Below, in pieces: positions 43,022 to 51,387 of a DNA stretch of 64,000 nt. The notes under the pieces were generated by a model, which saw only the letters and a program-made list of their open reading frames with translations, had not been told where the DNA came from and searched no databases. Within the stretch, counting starts at the first letter, position 1. Each line of letters opens with the position of its first letter. Source of the stretch: Planctomycetota bacterium (GTDB lineage: Bacteria; Planctomycetota; Phycisphaerae; Phycisphaerales; Phycisphaeraceae); assembly GCA_024279865.1 (NCBI GenBank), contig JAJRRC010000052.1, positions 1-64,000 of the forward strand, given 5' to 3'. Position numbers and translations under genes: made by a program.

Positions 43022-43282
43022 CTATTGGCTCATGCGATCCAGTGCCGCGGCATATTGACGCATTTCAAATTGATAACGGGTGGTATCAGACACCGCACGA
43101 AGCAAGCCCCCAATGACCGTGAGCTGTTTTTCAAAGGGACCGCCTTGCTCCTGTTCAAGCATGCGTCCCACCATGGCTTCAACCGTATTTAAACGAACCA
43201 AATCGGTACGACCTTCAATCATTCGATCACGAAGCTTGGTAATTTCTTCACGCAAAAGTGCCATGTGCGATTCAGTAATCAT
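43022..43282 (-). CDS. Small alpha-helical protein, unknown function
   Basis: 86 aa, predicted all-helical and cytoplasmic (LLREEITKLRDRMIEGRTDLVRL broken after 20: then NTVEAMVGRMLEQEQGG). AAGGAG lies 9 nt before the ATG at 43282, and a terminator follows its stop, so it is a well-bounded single-gene unit. Not recognised. The frame could also begin with TTG at 43288. Confidence 0.7.
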   Translation of the reverse strand: MITESHMALLREEITKLRDRMIEGRTDLVRLNTVEAMVGRMLEQEQGGPFEKQLTVIGGLLRAVSDTTRYQFEMRQYAAALDRMSQ

Positions 43283-43418
43283 AATCAAGGTCTCCTTCTA
43301 ACACGCTACCTTCAATTCAATGAGAAACCAGTCCGAAGCAATGATTTCAATTATCAGACGATTGACTTGTGCGGATTGTATGAATTGGGGCGGTTCTGAT
43401 GCGATAAACACAGCCCAT

Positions 43419-43432
43419 CCCCTAATCAGGGG
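43419..43432. promoter_or_regulatory. Operator-like inverted repeat CCCCT-AATC-AGGGG
   Basis: Lies immediately upstream of a perfect TATAAT (43434-43439), in the promoter spacer of the gene at 43465. Confidence 0.45.
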
Positions 43433-43464
43433 ATATAATACGCTTGCGTTCCAGAAAATGACCC

Positions 43465-44931
43465 ATGCGTACCTATCTCTCCATTTTGATTTTTGCCATG
43501 CTTTTGCTCATCCTAGGTGGACGGGCTTGCTTGACGTTAAATCATGCTGCCAAGGGCGTTGCGTTACCCGGTCGCAACACCATCGGTGAAGCAGGCAAGG
43601 TTTATTTTGCCAAACGGTTTCAGCATGACCAAGGACTCTTTCAGGGCGCACGCCATCGCCCGTACTACCCCTCTCATCATGGGCCGTTGCTTCACGCTTC
43701 GGTGGGCTGGCTTGGCCGATGCTTCAATGCTTCGACTGAACAACTGTACTACATCGGCCGGGGAATCTCTCTGACCGCCAGCGTGGCGATGACCTTGCTG
43801 TTGGGTTTATTCTTGCGACAGGTCAATATCAATCTGCGTTGGCTGTGGGCAATCCTGTTGGTTTTATTGGCCAATGATCGGATCGTCGCGCACATGGCAA
43901 GCTACCGACCGGACCACTGGATCGCTTGTTTGTCGGTTTTGGCGTGCTATTTGATTGTGCGATTTCCGGATCGTCGGTGGAGTTGGTTTGTTTTAATTTT
44001 GTTGCCTGCGATTGCGTTCACCATTAAGCCAGCGGCGGCAGGCATGACGTTGCCGATTTTTTGGGGCTTTGCCGTTCAGAAACAATTCAAGCGTGGAATC
44101 GTGGTGGCCGCCGGGGCTTTGGGCGTTTTGATTGCCAGCATGGTGGTGATTCAACACCTGAGCGAGGGTGCTTTTTGGCGTGCGATGAGTAGCGGTTTAA
44201 AAATGGAAATTTCCATTGGGTACATGCTCGCTTGTTTGAAGCGGCCGGAAATCTGGTTGCCGTTGTGCTTGCCATTGCTACTGGGGCGTTGGGTGTATCG
44301 CTCACCTTGCCGAGCATTGCGGGTGGTATGGATTTTTTGGTTTTGCACTTTTTGCTTTGCCGCCATCGCATCGACCCGTGCGGGTTCTAACGTCTACTAT
44401 TTTCTTACGAGTTTTACCTATGGCACGTTGCTGGGAATTGTTTGGCTGGCTCAAACCCGCCCATGGCGTCACCCGGCTGTGGTCTGTGTTGCCTTGGTTT
44501 TCATGTTGCTCAATCTCAGCCCATTGAAAGAAACTTGGCAACAGCCTGACATTGAAGTGGCAGAACGGATGACCCGTCGGTTTGCTGCGCATCGCAAGGT
44601 CATTGCAGCGAAGGTCAATCAGGAAAAACTCATCTGCTACAGCGATGATGCCGCATTGAATATTCTTTTGGATCAACCGCAAATTATTGAGCCTCTGGTC
44701 CACGCCACGCTTATCCAAGGCGGCGGGTTGCCACTAGAAAGCATGCTCGGCCCCGTTCAGCGCCAAGAATATGATGTCATGGTCATGACGGGCATGACCT
44801 GGAGCTATCTGGGCATGATGATGCCACCCAAAATTTTCTTGGACACCATTCAGCAACACTACCAGATGCTCCCCCGCCAAAACCAAAACGAATACGTCAT
44901 CTTCATCCCCCGCCCCCGCCCCCGGAAGTAA
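43465..44931 (+). CDS. GT39-like membrane glycosyltransferase
   Basis: 488 aa with about ten membrane helices. The N-terminal loop after the first helix (EAGKVYFAKRF, RPYYPSHHGPLLHASVGW) and RPDHWIACLSVLACYL resemble the dolichyl-phosphate-mannose/ArnT-type (GT-C) family that uses lipid-linked sugars. The last residues FIPRPRPRK are repeat-tract read-out. Transcription probably starts about 20 nt before ATG from a TATAAT box beside an operator-like palindrome. Acceptor unknown. Confidence 0.75.
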   Translation: MRTYLSILIFAMLLLILGGRACLTLNHAAKGVALPGRNTIGEAGKVYFAKRFQHDQGLFQGARHRPYYPSHHGPLLHASVGWLGRCFNASTEQLYYIGRGISLTASVAMTLLLGLFLRQVNINLRWLWAILLVLLANDRIVAHMASYRPDHWIACLSVLACYLIVRFPDRRWSWFVLILLPAIAFTIKPAAAGMTLPIFWGFAVQKQFKRGIVVAAGALGVLIASMVVIQHLSEGAFWRAMSSGLKMEISIGYMLACLKRPEIWLPLCLPLLLGRWVYRSPCRALRVVWIFWFCTFCFAAIASTRAGSNVYYFLTSFTYGTLLGIVWLAQTRPWRHPAVVCVALVFMLLNLSPLKETWQQPDIEVAERMTRRFAAHRKVIAAKVNQEKLICYSDDAALNILLDQPQIIEPLVHATLIQGGGLPLESMLGPVQRQEYDVMVMTGMTWSYLGMMMPPKIFLDTIQQHYQMLPRQNQNEYVIFIPRPRPRK

Positions 44932-44989
44932 CCCCCGGAAGTAGCCTCCGAGGGAAGTAAGCTTTGGGGGGCTTCCGGGGGAGGGGAGC
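44907..44989. repeat. GC tract across the end of the GT39-like gene
   Basis: C arm (CCCCCGGAAGTAACCCCCGG) containing the stop codon, then a G arm (GGGGGGCTTCCGGGGGAGGG). Confidence 0.92.
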
Positions 44990-45038
44990 CAACACAGATG
45001 GTATTGGGGTGCGGTTATTTTCTTCATACGTCAGCGTA

Positions 45039-45093
45039 TGATCATCACAACGCCGCACTCTGAGGTCCCTCCGGAGGCCGAAGAGTCGGATTC
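45039..45093 (+). repeat. 50-nt hairpin family, copy 2
   Basis: ATCATCACAACGCCGCACTC, TGAGGTCCCTCCGGAGGCCG, AAGAGTCGGATTC. Near-identical core to the copy at 49513-49570. Confidence 0.8.
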
Positions 45094-45138
45094 TTTTATA
45101 AACGCGACAGATGCATTCATCACGTTTTAAGAAAACCC

Positions 45139-45229
45139 TTAGAGCATTTTGCATCATTTTTTACTGACTTCTGACTAGGTGGGTCGTTTGAAAAGCAGCC
45201 GCACGCTAACAGCGTGCGCGTCCGGGGCG
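45139..45229 (+). repeat. Long REP-type element
   Basis: TTAGAGCATTTTGCATCATT leader, CGTTTGAAAAGCAGCCGCAC, then palindrome GCACGCTAACAGCGTGCGCG and TCCGGGG. Best preserved copy. Confidence 0.85.
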
Positions 45230-45256
45230 ATATTGCTATTTGTGGATTGGGGAATT

Positions 45257-47047
45257 TTATTCGTCGGTTTCGAGGACCGCCATGAAGGCATCCTGGGAAA
45301 TGTCCACCGAGCCGATGCGCTTCATGCGTTTTTTGCCTGCTTTTTGTTTTTCGAGCAGTTTACGCTTACGACTCACGTCGCCGCCGTAACACTTGGCGGT
45401 CACGTTTTTACGCATGGCCTGGATCGATTCACGGGCAATGATCTTCCCGCCGAGGGCTGCTTGCAGTGGGATCTCGAACATATGCCGATCGATTTCTTTT
45501 TTCAGCCTCTTGAGTAATGCGCGGCCGCGGGTCTCAGCCTTCTCACGATGCACAATCACCGACAACGCGTCCACACGCATGGCATTCACCAAAATATCCA
45601 TCTTCACCAAGTTGTCCTTGCGGAAACCCGTCAGCGTATAATCCATCGTCGCGTAACCACGACTGAGCGACTTGAGCTTGTCATAAAAATCATAAATAAT
45701 TTCAGCCAACGGCAACTCATAATTAAGAATCTGCCGGGTCTCTGAAAGATATTGCTGACTCTTATAAACCCCGCGACGTTGCTCACACAAGTGCATCAAG
45801 TCGCCAATGTTTTCATTGGGCATGATGAATTCACAAGTCACCAACGGCTCACGAATCTCCACCACCGTGGACATATCAGGCAAATCGGCTGGGTTGGTAA
45901 TTTGAATAATTTTCCCGCCGGTGAGCTTAATTTCATACGTCACCGTGGGCGCGGTCTGAACAATATTAACATTGCCCTCACGTTCAAGACGCTCTTGAAT
46001 GATCTCCATATGGAGCATGCCTAGAAACCCACATCGAAAACCAAAACCCAGTGCTTCAGAGTGGTGAGCGGCATAGGTAAAACTCGCATCGTTGATATGC
46101 AATCGCTCCACAGCATCACGCAACATTTCAAACTGCGTTTCGCCGGAGGGGTAAAAATCACAGAAGACCATCCGCTGTGGTTCTTGATAACCGGGCAACG
46201 GCTCAGCGGCGCGATGCGCATCAAGCGTGATCGTATCACCAATGTTCACATCGCCAAGCGTCTTAATTGCAGCCACGGCATAGCCGACTTCGCCCGCCTG
46301 AAACTCATGCTTCAAAGGGACCATCTTCGGCGTGAACTTGCCCATTTCAGTGATGGAATAGGTCCGCCCGGTTCCCATCATGTAAATTCGGTCGTTGGCT
46401 TTGAGCTTGCCACTCATCATGCGAAAGTAAAGCACCACGCCTCGGTAATCGTCGTACACACTGTCAAAAATAAGTGCCTGGGTCTTCTCCTTGGCAGCTT
46501 CCTTGGGCGCGGGCAAACGATCACAAATCGCATCAAGCAATTCCTGTATGCCTTCACCTGTTTTGGCTGAACAATAAATACATTCTTCAGCAGACAGGCC
46601 TAGTACCTGTTCAATTTCCATGGCAATTTCGTCAGGTCTTGCCGACGGCAAGTCGATTTTGTTGACCACGGGAATTAGATCAAGGCCCGCTTCGACAGCC
46701 ATGTAAGCATTGGCGACGGTTTGAGCTTCGACGCCTTGGGTGGCATCAACGACAAGGATCGCCCCTTCGCAGGCGGTCAGGGCGCGGCTCACTTCATAAT
46801 GAAAATCGACATGCCCGGGCGTGTCGATAAAGTTGAGCATATAAGGCGTTCCCTTATGCTCATGGGTCACGGTGACGGCAGACGCTTTGATGGTGATCCC
46901 ACGTTCACGTTCGAGTTCCATGCCATCAAGGATTTGCTCGCGCATTTCCCGGTCTTGAATCGCGCCGGTGGCTTGGAGCATGCGGTCAGCAAGCGTACTT
47001 TTGCCGTGATCAATGTGAGCGATAATGCAGAAGTTGCGAATATTCAC
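45257..47047 (-). CDS. lepA: Elongation factor 4 (LepA)
   Basis: Ribosome-associated translational GTPase, 596 aa, normal length. G1 AHIDHGKS, G2 region ERERGITIKA, G3 DTPGHVDF, G4 NKIDL, G5 SAKTG, then EF-G-like domains and the LepA-specific C-terminal domain (DALSVIVHREKAETRGRALL broken; KRKLLEKQKAGKKRMK). Stands alone, with a repeat-rich region downstream and a copy of the 95-nt repeat just upstream. Confidence 0.97.
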   Translation of the reverse strand: MNIRNFCIIAHIDHGKSTLADRMLQATGAIQDREMREQILDGMELERERGITIKASAVTVTHEHKGTPYMLNFIDTPGHVDFHYEVSRALTACEGAILVVDATQGVEAQTVANAYMAVEAGLDLIPVVNKIDLPSARPDEIAMEIEQVLGLSAEECIYCSAKTGEGIQELLDAICDRLPAPKEAAKEKTQALIFDSVYDDYRGVVLYFRMMSGKLKANDRIYMMGTGRTYSITEMGKFTPKMVPLKHEFQAGEVGYAVAAIKTLGDVNIGDTITLDAHRAAEPLPGYQEPQRMVFCDFYPSGETQFEMLRDAVERLHINDASFTYAAHHSEALGFGFRCGFLGMLHMEIIQERLEREGNVNIVQTAPTVTYEIKLTGGKIIQITNPADLPDMSTVVEIREPLVTCEFIMPNENIGDLMHLCEQRRGVYKSQQYLSETRQILNYELPLAEIIYDFYDKLKSLSRGYATMDYTLTGFRKDNLVKMDILVNAMRVDALSVIVHREKAETRGRALLKRLKKEIDRHMFEIPLQAALGGKIIARESIQAMRKNVTAKCYGGDVSRKRKLLEKQKAGKKRMKRIGSVDISQDAFMAVLETDE

Positions 47048-47418
47048 CGTGCGTCTGTTTCCTGGCTAAATGAGTTAAATACGTGTGACGTATTTTTAAT
47101 GCGTTGCGACTTTTATAAAGTCTTATCAGTTCTGCACCCGTGAATCATGACCCACGTGCTTTTTTTCAAAATTGGTCTGAGTCGAGCATTGTAGCAGTTC
47201 CTTGGCTCTAAGGGAGATTGGGTGGTTCATTCGCCAGTTTCTCCTTGACATCTGGTCCTATTGTGACCGTCAATTGAGAGGCTTAACTGGTTTTCTATAG
47301 TTCTTGAAGTCTTTAACCCGATATTAAATACTCACAAGGGTGGACATGATAAAAACCTTTCTTTTGCTTCTTCTAAAGCCCACCTGTTCCTCATTCTATT
47401 TCTAAATAGGTACACAAA
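47048..47418. other. Gene-free stretch between lepA and a small gene
   Basis: Apart from repeat copy A it shows no ORF, hairpin or tract I can support. Confidence 0.5.
47088..47185 (-). repeat. 70-95 nt dispersed repeat, copy A
   Basis: On the minus strand it reads GATTCACGGGTGCAGAACTG, ATAAGACTTTATAAAAGTC. Lies 41-138 nt before the lepA start. GACTTTTATAAAGTC is itself a small palindrome. Confidence 0.6.
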
Positions 47419-47619
47419 ATGAAATCGGATTTTTCAAAACCTTCTATTGCGGCCTTGCCATTGGCGGATGATTTGCCTGAATTTTATCTGGATTTTCCTC
47501 AGGCTGTGGACTTGATTGAGTTTGGCTTGCGTGAAGACATTGATTGGCAAGCTGAAGGCCAGCGTGTGCTTCAAATGCTCACCGAACGTTCTGAATCTTT
47601 ACCGCCCTGCGCTGCATAA
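47419..47619 (+). CDS. Small acidic protein, unknown function
   Basis: 66 aa, acidic (PLADDLPEFYLDFPQAVDLI, EFGLREDIDWQAEGQRVLQM). The sequence has ordinary coding composition and no low complexity. AGG lies about 10 nt before the ATG; no other support. Could be a chance ORF. Followed by a minus-oriented REP element. Confidence 0.45.
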   Translation: MKSDFSKPSIAALPLADDLPEFYLDFPQAVDLIEFGLREDIDWQAEGQRVLQMLTERSESLPPCAA

Positions 47620-47660
47620 AAAATATCCGCCAGAGTACTTGCGCCCATCATCTCCTGTTC

Positions 47661-47745
47661 GATTCAAAAACCGGACGCGCAAGCTGTAAGCTTGCGGCTA
47701 TTTTCAAACGACAAATGGAGATAATTCAGACGAAATGCTCTAACA
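47661..47745 (-). repeat. Long REP-type element, minus orientation
   Basis: CCGGACGCGCAAGCTGTAAG, CTTGCGGCTATTTTCAAACG and, at the far end, GAAATGCTCTAA, the complement of the TTAGAGCATTTC leader. Lies directly after the nuoH stop side. Confidence 0.82.
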
Positions 47746-47775
47746 AACGCAGAGGCCTTGCGAAACCTTGCATCC

Positions 47776-49272
47776 TTACGAAGATTTGGCTGCGGTACCT
47801 GGGTTAAAGGCAATTTCGGTTCCCACTGGCATGTCCTTTTCAAAGAAGGATTTGCGTGGGTGTTGGTCACGGTTGAGCCAAGTCCAGAGTACCACCGACT
47901 TCATCGCGCCCAAGATGCTTAAGCCGACGAGCGCCAAGATAATTTGGCTTGCCAGTTGTACACCCGTCGCGCTGCCGACGAGATGGCCCCAATTCGCACC
48001 ATCGGTCACAGGAGCGGTGGGCTGTGGCACCAAAGCAACCCAGAAAGCTGTTCCCACCAGACAAATCAAACTTGCAGGCAACAGCACTTTGACACAGGTG
48101 TACATCACTTGGTCGATACGGATGCGAGGCAAGGTCCAACGAATCCACATCTGGACGGAAACGAGGATCATGGCTTTGAAGACCACCCATCCGACGCTGT
48201 AAAGATTGACCAGAATCAGGCCGATGGCATTGAGCCCTGAAGTTTGCCCGTCGGCATTAAGCCAACTGCCCGCCACGGATGAATAGGTCAAACCCGCCGC
48301 TTCGTTAATCACATTGGCGGTTTCAGTAAAGCTGCGTGCTTCGGTGACCGCGCCTTGAGCATAAGCAGCACCGGCAGCAATCACGTCATAGCCCAGTAGA
48401 TTGTAAATCGGGTCCAGCGGTCCAAGGGGACTGTTCCAGCCGCCAAGGAAGACAAACACGGAGATCATACTGACGATGAACATGCCTGCGTATTCGGCAA
48501 AGAAGAAGAAGCTAAATCGCAAGCCGCTGTATTCGGTGTGAAAACCTGCGACCAGTTCACTTTCAGATTCAGGCAAGTCAAACGGAGCCCGCTTGCTCGA
48601 AGCGAGGCTCGAAACAAAATACAAGCCAAAAGCCATGAACAAAAAGGGATTGTGAAAGAGGAACCAGTCATGAAACCCGCCACCTTGGAGGTAGCCCAGT
48701 TCGACAAGGTTCAACGTACCAGCCACGAGAATGCCACAGATCAGTGAAATACCCAGGGGGATTTCGTAGCTGACCATTTGGCAAGCTTCACGCATTGCGC
48801 CGTAGATAGCCCATTTACTATTGGAGCCCCAGCCAGCCATGATGACTGCCATGACTTCGACCGCAAGGATGGCAAGGATATAAAGCAGGCCGTTGTTGAG
48901 GCCGCCTTCAAAGCAGAATTGTGGGGCAAAGGGAAGTGCGACAAAGGCTGCAAAGACCGGGCCGAAGGCCATGTACGGTGCAAATCGGAAGAGGAAGGAG
49001 TCTGCACTGGCAGGGATCAGGTCTTCTTTTTGGATCAGTTTGATGCCGTCGGCGAGGGATTGACTCCAGCCATGCCAACCGCCTGTGAGCATGGGACCGA
49101 CGCGGCCTTGGATGTGGCCGGAGACTTTGCGTTCCCACCAGATACTGAACATGGCAATGAGGCTCACACCCGCAAGGAAGACCCCCACAATAATGGCGAG
49201 TTTGACTGCGATGAGCAGCCAAATGTTGTCGTGGACCAAAGCAGGCAGGATACTGGCCAAAGGTAGAGTCAT
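47776..49272 (-). CDS. nuoH: NADH-quinone oxidoreductase subunit H
   Basis: Complex I membrane subunit at the quinone site, 498 aa versus about 330-430 for typical NuoH. Recognisable segments: WWERKVSGHIQGRVGPM, GIKLIQKEDLIP, RAPFDLPESESELVAGFHTEYSGLRF (broken here) and FFAEYAGMF. The excess length is largely an insertion of about 75 aa between two helices (from about residue 280: GYDVIAAGAAYAQGAV and TANVINEAAGLTYSS). No other nuo gene is within the window, unusual because nuo genes are normally clustered. Confidence 0.93.
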   Translation of the reverse strand: MTLPLASILPALVHDNIWLLIAVKLAIIVGVFLAGVSLIAMFSIWWERKVSGHIQGRVGPMLTGGWHGWSQSLADGIKLIQKEDLIPASADSFLFRFAPYMAFGPVFAAFVALPFAPQFCFEGGLNNGLLYILAILAVEVMAVIMAGWGSNSKWAIYGAMREACQMVSYEIPLGISLICGILVAGTLNLVELGYLQGGGFHDWFLFHNPFLFMAFGLYFVSSLASSKRAPFDLPESESELVAGFHTEYSGLRFSFFFFAEYAGMFIVSMISVFVFLGGWNSPLGPLDPIYNLLGYDVIAAGAAYAQGAVTEARSFTETANVINEAAGLTYSSVAGSWLNADGQTSGLNAIGLILVNLYSVGWVVFKAMILVSVQMWIRWTLPRIRIDQVMYTCVKVLLPASLICLVGTAFWVALVPQPTAPVTDGANWGHLVGSATGVQLASQIILALVGLSILGAMKSVVLWTWLNRDQHPRKSFFEKDMPVGTEIAFNPGTAAKSS

Positions 49273-49397
49273 AGCAAAGCATTTCCGGCAAGTTCAAAGT
49301 TATTTTAAGCAGACAAACCCACGTTAATACGCAGGCGCATAACCCCTAAGGTTGCAAGCAGCAGATTTTAACAACTTTATGAGCGTAACGCATTTTA

Positions 49398-49480
49398 CCC
49401 CCCCAGTCCCCGGAAGTTTCTCTTGAATAAGTTCCGGGGGCCGGGGGCCGGGGGCTTCTCTCGGAAGTTTTCGTTTGGTG
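49398..49480. repeat. GC tract, C arm then G arm
   Basis: CCCCCCCAGTCCCCGGAAGT, 15-nt spacer, TTCCGGGGGCCGGGGGCCGG GGG, then CGGAAGTTTTCGTTTGGTGA, a further decayed unit. Confidence 0.92.
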
Positions 49481-49512
49481 AGGTTTGAGGCGGGCGGCTA
49501 ATTTTGTTCGTA

Positions 49513-49570
49513 AGATCATCCCAACGCCAAACCCTGAGGTCCCTCCGGGGCCGAAAGGCTGGATTCGGGG
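49513..49570 (+). repeat. 50-nt hairpin family, copy 3
   Basis: ATCATCCCAACGCCAAACCC, TGAGGTCCCTCCGGGGCCGA, AAGGCTGGATTC. Preceded by GCGGCTAATTTTG, the REP end also found in the composite element at 45008. Confidence 0.8.
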
Positions 49571-49705
49571 TCCTCTAATATGCCATCAGACGCTTGGGGG
49601 GATTGAAAACCTTGGCGAATGAACTTGCTCATATCTGGAATACTCATAAGGTAAAACGTTTGTTGTACCGCTCACGCCAACCACTCGGCAACCTCCACAA
49701 AACAA

Positions 49706-49739
49706 CCAAGGCAGCTCCATTTCACTGGAACTGCCTTGG
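49706..49739 (-). terminator. Intrinsic terminator of the 49.8 kb gene
   Basis: CCAAGGCAG pairs with CTGCCTTGG, inner TCCA/TGGA; minus strand continues TTGTTTTG. Placed 25 nt after the stop at 49764. Confidence 0.75.
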
Positions 49740-49763
49740 GGTTTGTATTGGTTGTGTGCGTTT

Positions 49764-50165
49764 TTACGCGACTTCCTCGCTGGGGAAAGCTGGAGCATCA
49801 GGCTGCTCGGTCCAATCTTCACAATTGGACAACCGCAGGGACATTTCACAGGTCTTGCGGTAGCCGAGCTTGCGGACCACTTCGAGAATTTCCGTCCAAG
49901 TCGGATAGGGCGTGTTGTTGACTTTTTTGTAGGTATCGATGGCCATCACAAACAAAAACTGCTCGCGGGACATTTCGCCTTCTTCAGCCGATTTTATAAA
50001 ATCGCTTCGTCGCCGACCTGGGCCACGCCGTCGCTCTAGGCCCGTTTCTCGCCGAGCGGCACGCTGATCGACGGCATTGCTGCGTCGATCGCCTCCACGG
50101 CGATTGATTGTCTCTGGTGAAGCAGTAAGGGCTTCTGACGTTGCTTTGGGGGGAGTGCTTGACAT
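49764..50165 (-). CDS. Conserved-looking hydrophilic protein, unknown function
   Basis: About 133 aa. N-terminal half is basic, Arg-rich and probably disordered (RRGGDRRSNAVDQRAARRET, RRRGPGRRRSDF); the C-terminal half is a compact helical part (EMSREQFLFVMAIDTYKKVN, PTWTEILEVVRKLGYRKTCE). AGGAG lies 10 nt before the ATG at 50165; a terminator follows the stop. Directly downstream of an extremely acidic protein, so the basic arm may bind that partner or nucleic acid (inference). Not recognised. Confidence 0.75.
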   Translation of the reverse strand: MSSTPPKATSEALTASPETINRRGGDRRSNAVDQRAARRETGLERRRGPGRRRSDFIKSAEEGEMSREQFLFVMAIDTYKKVNNTPYPTWTEILEVVRKLGYRKTCEMSLRLSNCEDWTEQPDAPAFPSEEVA

Positions 50166-50219
50166 CAATGGATCTCCTGTCGGTACGCTGACAGGTTTGA
50201 CAAACACCCTCAGCAAGGT

Positions 50220-50510
50220 TTAATCGTCTTTGGTTTCTTCGTCGTCATCGTCAAAGAATTCGTCGTCATCGTCTTTGTCGTCAAAAAATTCGCCTTCGTC
50301 TTCTTTGTCGTCAAAGAATTCATCGTCCTCGTCGTCATCATCCTCGTCATCGAGAAATTCGTCCTCGTCGTCATCTTCTTCGTCGTCAAATATTTCTTCG
50401 TCCTCAAACGAATCGTCGTCCTCAAAGACTAAAAACGGGGCCAAAGGTTCGTCTGTAACGGTTGGGTAATTCGAAATCTCGATCATTGAGTGTTGCATCT
50501 GGTTGGACAT
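50220..50510 (-). CDS. Very acidic Asp/Glu-rich small protein
   Basis: About 96 aa, of which the C-terminal 65 are nearly all Asp, Glu and Phe (FEDDDSFEDEEIFDDEEDDD and similar; FFDDK repeated). A perfect AGGAGG precedes the ATG at 50510 by 9-10 nt (GTG at 50516 is an alternative), which argues that it is translated despite low complexity. Followed after 54 nt by the basic protein gene. Might be a charge partner, cation buffer or chaperone-like protein; no function can be read. Confidence 0.65.
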   Translation of the reverse strand: MSNQMQHSMIEISNYPTVTDEPLAPFLVFEDDDSFEDEEIFDDEEDDDEDEFLDDEDDDDEDDEFFDDKEDEGEFFDDKDDDDEFFDDDDEETKDD

Positions 50511-50683
50511 GATCACAATACCTCCTGCAAAAAATTGAGTTTACTGGGTTCAATACATCCGGACCGTTGTCTTGGACATGGTGAAATCATGTTTGGCCAA
50601 GGTCGTGTGCGCCGTTAAACTATCGTCCATTGTGTATTTGTCAATATAATTTTTTGGACAACTGTCTTTTTTTTGGAAATGCC

Positions 50684-51142
50684 ATGGCAACCTCTGACCA
50701 ACCTGCCTCTTCAACACCTTGGCATCCAAGTGCCGCAGTGGCCTCGTGGCTGATCCCTGGAGCGGGTCACATTCTGCTCGGACACCGCAAACGTGGCATG
50801 ATTATCGGCCTGACCATCGGCCTGCTCTGGCTCAGCGGATGGGCTATCGGCGGTGTCAGTATTTTTAATTATAACCAACACCGTGCTTGGTTTGGGGGCC
50901 AAATGCTAACCGCCCCCTCTGTTGCCGTCGCGGTCGCCCGAGACCACCTCCTCACCGAAGCTCCCCCGGAAAGACCTGCTGCGATTTCAGAAGGATTTTC
51001 TTTCCAACCCCCCAAACCCAAAATCCAATACGAGCCCAGCTTCGGACGGGTCAACGAAATCGGCATCCTCTATACCGCCCTCGCGGGATTACTGAACCTG
51101 CTGGCCATCATTGATGTGCTATACAAGGAGCCCTCCGCATGA
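50684..51142 (+). CDS. Small membrane protein (DUF6677-like)
   Basis: About 152 aa. HPSAAVASWLIPGAGHILLG followed by HRKRGMIIGLTIGLLWLSGW resembles the planctomycete DUF6677 group and, more distantly, the TM2-like SWLIPGAGH motif. Two N-terminal helices, an exposed loop with PPERPAAISEGFSFQPPKPK (possibly a decayed repeat tract), and one C-terminal helix. Coupled by a 4-nt overlap to the next gene, which in turn overlaps trpD. Confidence 0.75.
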   Translation: MATSDQPASSTPWHPSAAVASWLIPGAGHILLGHRKRGMIIGLTIGLLWLSGWAIGGVSIFNYNQHRAWFGGQMLTAPSVAVAVARDHLLTEAPPERPAAISEGFSFQPPKPKIQYEPSFGRVNEIGILYTALAGLLNLLAIIDVLYKEPSA

Positions 51143-51387
51143 CCAGCTTTCTCCTTGCCCTGGGCTATACACCCCTACTGGACCCAATCCCCATTGATCG
51201 CTATTGGCTGTGGTTTATCATCCCTCTCATTTTAGCGGTCTCTATCACTTATAAAGCAACAAAGATTCCAGACAAACAACTACACAAACTCCCCAAACAG
51301 GCGATGGCTCTGGCTTGTCAAATTTTGGGATTCATGGCACTGGCCTCAGCAATCCTATTGGGGCTCACGGAGATCATCGGACTATGA
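51139..51387 (+). CDS. Small three-helix membrane protein, unknown function
   Basis: 82 aa with three hydrophobic stretches (YWLWFIIPLILAVSITYKAT, LGFMALASAILLGLTEIIG). Start overlaps the upstream stop and its own stop overlaps the trpD start, both as ATGA, giving a tightly coupled three-gene unit. Not recognised; probably acts with the DUF6677-like protein. Confidence 0.72.
   Translation: MTSFLLALGYTPLLDPIPIDRYWLWFIIPLILAVSITYKATKIPDKQLHKLPKQAMALACQILGFMALASAILLGLTEIIGL

Larger units (their letters stand above)
45008..45229. repeat. Composite MITE-like element
   Basis: Begins with GCGGTTATTTTC and ends with the REP end GAAAAGCAGCCGCAC, which are imperfect inverted repeats of each other. 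Between them are the 50-nt hairpin family (45039-45093) and the REP leader (45139 on). The gene-free stretch 44932-45256 is almost wholly made of repeats. Confidence 0.55.
49273..49763. other. Gene-free stretch with GC tract, hairpin and terminator
   Basis: Contains the GC tract at 49398, hairpin-family copy 3 at 49513 and the terminator at 49706. The remainder has no coding character. Confidence 0.6.

Noticed and set aside
50230-50469. Poly-Ser ORF on the plus strand
   Set aside because: Mirror image of the Asp/Glu codons of the minus-strand acidic gene.
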